Positions 43,249 to 48,260 of a DNA stretch of 48,260 bases are shown here, in pieces. This DNA comes from Bacillus sp. MM2020_4. GTDB taxonomy: Bacteria > Bacillota > Bacilli > Bacillales > Cytobacillaceae. The notes below the pieces were generated by a model that had not been told where the DNA came from, ran no database searches, and saw only the letters and a program-made list of their open reading frames with translations. The stretch covers positions 1 through 48,260 of the forward strand of contig NZ_JAANMZ010000037.1 of NCBI RefSeq assembly GCF_011250555.1, given 5' to 3'. A program made the position numbers and the translations under genes. Each line of letters begins with the position of its first letter. The stretch's first letter is position 1.

Positions 43249-45195
43249 TCAAAGTGCCTCTTTAATCACTTTCTTATAATAAAGAACGGAAAGGATGCCA
43301 AAAATCGAGTACAATCCGGTATAGATGACCATGACGATAATCATCGGTGTCCACACTTCTGTGCCGAATAAAAACCATCCTGATTGCACGGCGAAATAGC
43401 TGTGGAAGAGGCCGACGACTAATGGAATGCCGAAGTTAAACAGCTGTTTTGCCTGAATTCCTTTTAGCAGGTCGCCCTGAGTAAATCCAAGCTTTCTCAA
43501 AATCGTATAATTCGGCTTTTCCTCTTCCCCTTCACCCATTTGTTTAAAATAAAGAATACATCCAGAAGTAATTAGGAAGGCTAATCCGAGAAAACCGACG
43601 ATAAACATGACGAGACCCATCACTTGTTTCTGTCTATTGCTGATATCCAGCCGTGAATAATTCGAATAGTTGTCATCGTCGAAAATCCCTTTGAAAATAT
43701 CATTTGCTTTATCAAGTTTTGCTTCATCTTTTAATGTAATTCCGATAAACAGCGAGGATTCACTTTGAATTTTCGGATTAACATCCTTCTGTAACCGTTC
43801 GAATACCGTTTCATCGACAATGGCAATTGGCTGCCCGCCATTGGTAAAATAACTAGAAATGGGGGAGTCCTTTTTTAGCCCCAAATAGTGGAGCGGAATC
43901 CTTTCGTTTTGCCCTTTTAATTCGATAGGACCAGAATCCTTTAGACTCATAAATTTTTGCAGTAAATCATTGTAACCAGTAAAGATCGTATCCCCTTTAG
44001 CTACATCGATATTTTTACTATCCTGATCACTAATAACAGGTATTTTCATGGATTTTGAATCAAACATTAATTCTTTCATGTTTATGTCCAATATTTCCTT
44101 CAGATTCGCATCCACTTGAATAACATCAATCTTTCTTTCACTAAACGGGATATCATCAGCGGCTAAAGCCTTCGTAAATGTTGATGCATCTTTTTCCGTT
44201 ACAAATGAAAAATCTGCGGCGGCTTGATCTTTAGCCATTTTTTCCGCTGAATAGTAGGAGATATAACTTAATGATAATAATCCAATCGCAAGTGCAGATA
44301 CAGTTGTAATGATGGTTAATAATAGAGCATTCGATTTCATTCGAAACATAATCGAGGATAGCGATAATACCTGATTAATATTTAAATAACCATCCTTCTT
44401 TTTCCGAATAATATTAAAGATGAAACTGACAGACCCTTTGTAAAAAAGATAGGTTCCAATAATAACGGACCCGAGAATAAAAATCATCGCCCCAAAAAGC
44501 TTAGTTATCGTGGTAAAATCGCCGCTAAACAATTTCGATGAAATATAGTAACCTGAAATGATTGAAACCACACCAATAATCCCAATGATGATTTCCAAGA
44601 TCGACATCTTTTTTACTTTTCCTTCGGTGGATGAAATCACCCTAAATAATGATAGGATACTTTGTCTTTTAATAAACACAAAGTTCATTAGCATAATGAA
44701 CAGGTAGATGACACAAAACACTACTACGGTTTGAATCAGTGCTTTCGTCGAAAAATGAAGGGCAGCTATCGCATCAATTCCCGTAATTTTAAACAGAATC
44801 ATCAGTATTAAACGTGAAATGGAAAAGCCAATAAAAGTTCCGATGATAAGTGAACCAAAATATAGGATGAAATTCTCAGCCGTTAGGATGTTGAAAATTC
44901 TGTTTTTAGTCATCCCAATCAATTGAAATAAGCCAATTTCCTTGCTGCGGCGTTTAATAAAAATGTTATTGGCGTACAACAGGAAGATCGAAACAATCGC
45001 GACAAGCAAGACAGATGCTGCTTTAATAGCAGCGGCACCTTTCATGGTGTCCTTTGCACCATTCATCGCCGGGTCATATTGCAGAGTAACGAAAGCAAAA
45101 TAAAGGGCAACACTAAAAATCAACGCAAACACATAAAGATAATAATTTTTCAAATTCTTTTTCAAGTTTCGAAAAATGAGTTGCTTAACGCTCAT
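43249..45195 (-). CDS. bceB: Bacitracin-type ABC transporter permease BceB
   Basis: The 648-residue BceB-family permease has ten predicted segments: TM1 near residue 20, two FtsX-like blocks and a large extracellular domain of about 200 residues (roughly 310-515) between TM7 and TM8, the hallmark of peptide-antibiotic detoxification permeases. The cytoplasmic [20 protein letters not shown] loop contacts the ATPase. It frees lipid II-cycle intermediates from bacitracin-like peptides and forms a sensory complex with BceS. ATG 45195 overlaps the bceA stop by 11 nt; the GTG at 45207 is an alternative. Confidence 0.9.
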   Translation of the reverse strand: MSVKQLIFRNLKKNLKNYYLYVFALIFSVALYFAFVTLQYDPAMNGAKDTMKGAAAIKAASVLLVAIVSIFLLYANNIFIKRRSKEIGLFQLIGMTKNRIFNILTAENFILYFGSLIIGTFIGFSISRLILMILFKITGIDAIAALHFSTKALIQTVVVFCVIYLFIMLMNFVFIKRQSILSLFRVISSTEGKVKKMSILEIIIGIIGVVSIISGYYISSKLFSGDFTTITKLFGAMIFILGSVIIGTYLFYKGSVSFIFNIIRKKKDGYLNINQVLSLSSIMFRMKSNALLLTIITTVSALAIGLLSLSYISYYSAEKMAKDQAAADFSFVTEKDASTFTKALAADDIPFSERKIDVIQVDANLKEILDINMKELMFDSKSMKIPVISDQDSKNIDVAKGDTIFTGYNDLLQKFMSLKDSGPIELKGQNERIPLHYLGLKKDSPISSYFTNGGQPIAIVDETVFERLQKDVNPKIQSESSLFIGITLKDEAKLDKANDIFKGIFDDDNYSNYSRLDISNRQKQVMGLVMFIVGFLGLAFLITSGCILYFKQMGEGEEEKPNYTILRKLGFTQGDLLKGIQAKQLFNFGIPLVVGLFHSYFAVQSGWFLFGTEVWTPMIIVMVIYTGLYSIFGILSVLYYKKVIKEAL

Positions 45196-45946
45196 TTGGG
45201 ACACCACCTAATACACCTTGCGTTTTCATAATGTCTTGAAAGAACGTCTGTCTGGATTGTTCGCCCTTATTTAATTGTGTGTAAATTTGTCCGTCTTTGA
45301 TAAAAATAACCCTGCTGCTATAGCTTGCTGCCACTGGGTCATGGGTTACCATGATAATCGTTGCCTTGCGCTTCTGATTCATTTCGCTTAATTTGTTTAG
45401 TAAATCAGAAGCTGATTTAGAATCAAGAGCACCGGTTGGCTCGTCAGCAAAAATAATGCCTGGTTCATGAATGAATGCCCTTGCTGCAGAGGTTCGTTGC
45501 TTCTGACCGCCGGAGATTTCATTCGGATACTTATCCTTGATATCGGAAATCCCCAATTCCGTTGCCACTGCTTGAAACATTTCATCTGCAGCCCTTTTTG
45601 AAATCTTTGAAATGGATAAGGGCAAGAGGATATTTTCTTTGACGGTCAGTGTATCAAGCAAGTTATAATCTTGAAAAATAAACCCTAAATGATGTTTGCG
45701 GAATTCAGCGAGCTGACGCTCTTTCATTGCGGTCATTTCTTTTCCCTCGATATTTATCGTGCCGCCGCTAACTTTATCAATGGAAGAAAGTACATTGAGC
45801 AAAGTGGTCTTTCCAGACCCGGAGGCACCCATAATACTGACGAATTCCCCTTTTTCAACGTTAATATCAATCCCTTTTAATACTTCTTGTTTATTTAATT
45901 TATTGCCAAAACTTTTATGAATTTTAGTGGCTTCCAAAATATTCAT
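45185..45946 (-). CDS. bceA: Bacitracin-type ABC transporter ATP-binding protein BceA
   Basis: The 253-residue ATPase has Walker [10 protein letters not shown] near residue 40, Q-loop [12 protein letters not shown], signature region [19 protein letters not shown], Walker [13 protein letters not shown] and switch His in VTHDPVAA. Within the signature, Thr-Ser replaces the more common Val-Ala or Ala-Ala. It pairs with BceB in the bacitracin/lantibiotic resistance module. It is 102 nt downstream of bceS, with its own region containing a TATAAT (minus strand) and a CAATC-N4-GATTG dyad (46001-46014), where BceR probably activates transcription. GAGGAG precedes ATG 45946. Confidence 0.93.
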   Translation of the reverse strand: MNILEATKIHKSFGNKLNKQEVLKGIDINVEKGEFVSIMGASGSGKTTLLNVLSSIDKVSGGTINIEGKEMTAMKERQLAEFRKHHLGFIFQDYNLLDTLTVKENILLPLSISKISKRAADEMFQAVATELGISDIKDKYPNEISGGQKQRTSAARAFIHEPGIIFADEPTGALDSKSASDLLNKLSEMNQKRKATIIMVTHDPVAASYSSRVIFIKDGQIYTQLNKGEQSRQTFFQDIMKTQGVLGGVPNER

Positions 45947-46000
45947 ACCAACACACGCTCCTCTTATTCGATACTTTTATTATAAATACCCTGACAAATT

Positions 46001-46014
46001 CAATCCTTCGATTG
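46001..46014 (-). promoter_or_regulatory. Candidate BceR operator upstream of bceA
   Basis: CAATC-N4-GATTG dyad near the expected -35 region of the bceA promoter; the TATAAT on the minus strand lies about 18 nt downstream and has no matching -35 box, as expected for a regulator-activated promoter. Confidence 0.45.
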
Positions 46015-46021
46015 AGCGAAC

Positions 46022-46056
46022 AAATAACAAAAGCATGTGACATTGTTGTCACATGC
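46022..46056 (-). terminator. Terminator overlapping the end of bceS
   Basis: Perfect 10-bp stem GCATGTGACA (46033-46042) / TGTCACATGC (46047-46056) around TTGT, followed on the minus strand by TTTTGTTATTT. The bceS stop codon lies inside the stem. Confidence 0.78.
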
Positions 46057-47053
46057 CTGCAATATCGACGAAATCATTCCTTTTTGGAAAGGTTAAGGTA
46101 AAAGTGGTTCCTTCTCCAAGTCGCGAGTCGACAGCAATACTAATTAATAACGGCTTGGCGATTCTTGACGTTAAATACAACCCCATACCTGTTGCAGCCT
46201 GATCAAGGTGAGATGTAGTTGAGGTAAAGCCCTTGTCAAAAATGCGTGACAGGTCTTTAGGGTCGATGCCGCGTCCAAAATCGGTCACGTCAAGAACATT
46301 TCGGCCATTTTTATGATAGCTTTTAATGAGTATGTCGGACGAATCACTGTATTTCACCGCATTTGTCAACAACTGCCTAAGCATAAAGGCGAGCCACTTG
46401 GCATCTGTTAATACTGTTGCAACCTCCAAATCAACTTCAAAGCCTAATCCTTTTTGCATACACCACGACTGTAACATTTTAATTTCCTTAAAAAGTAAGG
46501 TCTTTAGGTCAGTTTCTTCTATATATAAATCATTTTCCATAAAAGGAATACGCCTTTGGTGAAGCTGTTGGTCTAAGAGCAGGTGAATCCGCAGCCACTC
46601 GTGGTTTAACTGGGCGCGAGTCTTTTCATTGTCTAGACGGTCAATCATTAAATGCATCGCAGTTAACGGTGTCTTGACTTCATGGATCCAGGCTAACAAT
46701 TCATCCTTCTCCTGTTCTAACATCAGTAGATTTTCCGTTGCCTCTTTTTTTAGTAGTACGGTTTGGTTCACGATGCTTTGTTCGACCATTTTCTCAAACG
46801 GACTCTCAGGTTCTGCTATAGTAGTTAAATCTAGATTGTTTTCCCACTCCGCTAAACTTTTATAAAATCTTGTTTCCTTATGATAGCGAAAAATCAAAAA
46901 CATAGAAAATACAAGCATTGACAGGAAAATAATATAGAAGAGCGGCATTAGGGGAATCGCCGAATCCAGATATGAGACAAATAGAATTAGTGTTTGAATG
47001 ACGAAAAAGAGACAGATCCAGCTGCGCCTTTCAATTAAATAATCTCTAATCAT
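46049..47053 (-). CDS. bceS: Intramembrane-sensing histidine kinase BceS
   Basis: The 334-residue kinase (same length as B. subtilis BceS as remembered) has only two transmembrane hairpin segments (about 13-32 and 38-56) and almost no extracellular loop. It therefore cannot sense ligand itself and relies on BceAB flux. It has FYKSLAEWENNLD, a DHp domain with ELLAWIHEVKTPLTAMHLMIDR (phospho-acceptor His), and HATPase with LRQLLTNAVKYSD, DFGRGIDPKDLSRIFDKGFTSTT and ATGMGLYL. ATG 47053 overlaps the bceR stop by 8 nt, with GAGG upstream; this matches the MIRDYLIERRSW start of the family. Confidence 0.93.
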   Translation of the reverse strand: MIRDYLIERRSWICLFFVIQTLILFVSYLDSAIPLMPLFYIIFLSMLVFSMFLIFRYHKETRFYKSLAEWENNLDLTTIAEPESPFEKMVEQSIVNQTVLLKKEATENLLMLEQEKDELLAWIHEVKTPLTAMHLMIDRLDNEKTRAQLNHEWLRIHLLLDQQLHQRRIPFMENDLYIEETDLKTLLFKEIKMLQSWCMQKGLGFEVDLEVATVLTDAKWLAFMLRQLLTNAVKYSDSSDILIKSYHKNGRNVLDVTDFGRGIDPKDLSRIFDKGFTSTTSHLDQAATGMGLYLTSRIAKPLLISIAVDSRLGEGTTFTLTFPKRNDFVDIAGM

Positions 47054-47741
47054 AATTATTTTCCTCTTCAATCGCGATGTAACCTTGCCCAACCTTCGTT
47101 TCGATAAAACGTCCTAATCCAAGCTCGTCCAATCGCTTTCGCAGTCGATTGACATTGACAGTTAAAGTATTGTCACTGACAAAGCGCTCATCCTCCCAAA
47201 GACTTTTAATTAAGTCCTCGCGACTGACAATCCTATTTTTTTGCTCAATCAGCTTTTTTAAGATAAACGTTTCGTTTTTTGTAAGTTCAACTGTTCCAGC
47301 GGTATGGCTGACCGTGTTTTTTTCATAATCTACTGTGGCACCACACCATGTTTTAAGGGTGATCTGTTCGGTATTGTAATTATAAACACGCCTTAGTGTG
47401 GCCTGAATTTTGGCAATCAGCACATCAAAATGGAATGGTTTTTGAATAAAGTCATCTGCACCAAGCTGCATTGACATCACCATATCAGTCGGATGGTCTC
47501 GTGAAGACAAAAATAGAATAGGCACATTCGAATGGGAGCGGATCATTCTGCACCAATGGAAGCCATCAAATTTTGGCAATTGAATATCAATTAAGACTAA
47601 ATCAGGTTTTACCGCTGAAAATTCCTCCATGACCTTGTTGTAATCGGTAATCCCGTAAACATCATAAGACCATCCAGTCAAACGTTCTTTTATTTCATTA
47701 AATAATGTTGCATCATCTTCTATTAATAAGATCTTAAACAA
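47046..47741 (-). CDS. bceR: OmpR-type response regulator BceR
   Basis: The 231-residue product has a receiver domain with the acidic pair in LLIEDD, phospho-acceptor Asp in LVLIDIQLPKFDG, LSSRD and Lys in IQKPFHFD. The C-terminal winged helix contains VELTKNETFILKKLIEQKNRIVSREDLIKSLWEDERFVSDNTLTVNVNRLRKRLDELG and VGQGYIA. The TTG start at 47741 gives MFKILLIEDD, matching the B. subtilis BceR length; GTG 47753 is the alternative and the upstream GTGGTGA site is weak. BceR activates bceAB when BceS is triggered by peptide antibiotics. Confidence 0.93.
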   Translation of the reverse strand: MFKILLIEDDATLFNEIKERLTGWSYDVYGITDYNKVMEEFSAVKPDLVLIDIQLPKFDGFHWCRMIRSHSNVPILFLSSRDHPTDMVMSMQLGADDFIQKPFHFDVLIAKIQATLRRVYNYNTEQITLKTWCGATVDYEKNTVSHTAGTVELTKNETFILKKLIEQKNRIVSREDLIKSLWEDERFVSDNTLTVNVNRLRKRLDELGLGRFIETKVGQGYIAIEEENNYD

Positions 47742-47843
47742 GGAGTTCACCACACTTTTTTACATATCATTAAATAATTGTATAATATGAGCATCTCTTT
47801 CTCCACAATACTAATTATATTTTCATCTTTCCTTAAAAGGTGG

Positions 47844-47872
47844 TTGACTTCGATTAAGTATAATAGTAATAT
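47844..47872 (+). promoter_or_regulatory. Candidate upstream (P1) promoter of the rrn operon
   Basis: TTGACT (47844-47849), 17-nt spacer, TAATAT (47867-47872). A six-codon ORF behind GAGGGG (from ATG 47896) follows it and is probably chance. Confidence 0.5.
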
Positions 47873-48009
47873 AGTAATCCTGATGAGGGGAATCAATGAA
47901 ATTAATTATTCCTTAAAAAATTTATTTTATCATCAGTTGACATGAATGATTGGTTATGATAGTATTTATTCTTATCACCTCGCGAAAAAATATTATTTCA
48001 AAATAGTGT

Positions 48010-48038
48010 TTGACATCGTGATGACGAAGTGATATAGT
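48010..48038 (+). promoter_or_regulatory. rrn promoter (P2)
   Basis: TTGACA (48010-48015), 17-nt spacer, TATAGT (48033-48038), followed by the TTGAAAACTAAACAAAC boxA-like leader sequence common in Bacillus rrn operons. Confidence 0.9.
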
Positions 48039-48116
48039 AATAAAGTTGCTTCTAAACGAAGTAACGAATTGTCCTTTGAAAACTAAACAAACAAAAACGT
48101 CAACAAACAATATTTT

Positions 48117-48143
48117 TTAGTTTCAATATATATATGAAACTAA
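48117..48143 (+). other. 16S precursor leader hairpin
   Basis: TTAGTTTCA (48117-48125) / TGAAACTAA (48135-48143), in the rrn leader shortly before the 16S 5' end. Confidence 0.65.
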
Positions 48144-48170
48144 GCCAACGTAACAAATGAGCTAATCAAC

Positions 48171-48260
48171 TTTCTTGGAGAGTTTGATCCTGGCTCAGGA
48201 CGAACGCTGGCGGCGTGCCTAATACATGCAAGTCGAGCGGATCTTTGGGAGCTTGCTCCC
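48171..48260 (+). rRNA. rrs: 16S ribosomal RNA, 5' end (partial)
   Basis: The canonical GGAGAGTTTGATCCTGGCTC begins at 48177 and continues with the standard bacterial 5' domain (GACGAACGCTGGCGGCGTGC, then ATGCAAGTCGAGCGGA) into the V1 region, where the window ends. Mature 5' end is placed at about 48171 by analogy with B. subtilis. The sequence type is Bacillaceae. Confidence 0.97.

Noticed and set aside
47896..47916. Six-codon ORF after GAGGGG between the rrn promoters
   Set aside because: Too short and in a stable-RNA leader; most likely chance.

Overview
The window looks like the chromosome of a low-GC, aerobic, endospore-former-type Bacillaceae (Bacillus sensu lato; a Neobacillus/Mesobacillus-like genome would fit, but that is inference). 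The evidence is strong AGGAGG ribosome sites with frequent TTG/GTG starts, SigA-type promoters, cre boxes, a class II Gram-positive galT, a bceRSAB detoxification module, ytbE-ytbD-ytcD, yhcX, tcyP and catE homologues, and the 5' end of a Bacillus-type 16S rRNA gene at the right edge. No phage, IS, CRISPR or tRNA gene was seen.

Left third (1-13182): a galactose region. galK-galT-galM-galR form one Leloir operon behind a SigA promoter flanked by TTTAGTAAAA repeats. Next comes a membrane-tethered sugar-binding protein, a YesM-type histidine kinase and a YesN/AraC-type response regulator, overlapping or abutting. This three-component sensor lies directly upstream of mglB-mglA-mglC, a galactose/glucose ABC importer. 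Both units carry a cre box, and mglB and mglA are separated by stacked hairpins plus an intrinsic terminator. An alpha-galactosidase gene (32524-34713) lies elsewhere in the window and would supply galactose to the same pathway.

Middle (13213-31655): a YeiH-type exporter with a divergent LysR regulator; a carbamoylase-type M20 amidohydrolase; a PstS-like domain fused to a multi-span membrane region; a 3-hydroxybutyrate module (GntP-type permease plus dehydrogenase) with a textbook sigma-54 promoter, upstream activator repeats and a cre box, followed by its probable sigma-54 activator; a PAS sensor kinase; cystine symporter tcyP; catechol 2,3-dioxygenase catE; a small basic protein not covered by long-ORF calling; an NRDE protein; lemA plus a TPM-domain protein; and malate:quinone oxidoreductase.

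Right third (31723-48260): a DedA protein, the alpha-galactosidase, a yhcX homologue broken by an in-frame TAG and lacking its nucleophilic Cys, ytbE-ytbD with divergent ytcD, hflX behind a long leader with a short upstream ORF and two terminators (candidate antibiotic-type attenuator), queF-yhhQ behind a preQ1-I riboswitch, a polysaccharide deacetylase, bceRSAB, and an rrn promoter with the first ~90 nt of 16S rRNA.

A 13-bp quasi-palindrome, GGTG(T/A)CAGGCACC, recurs at least nine times between genes, three of them inside two terminator hairpins; it is the main unexplained small repeat of the window.
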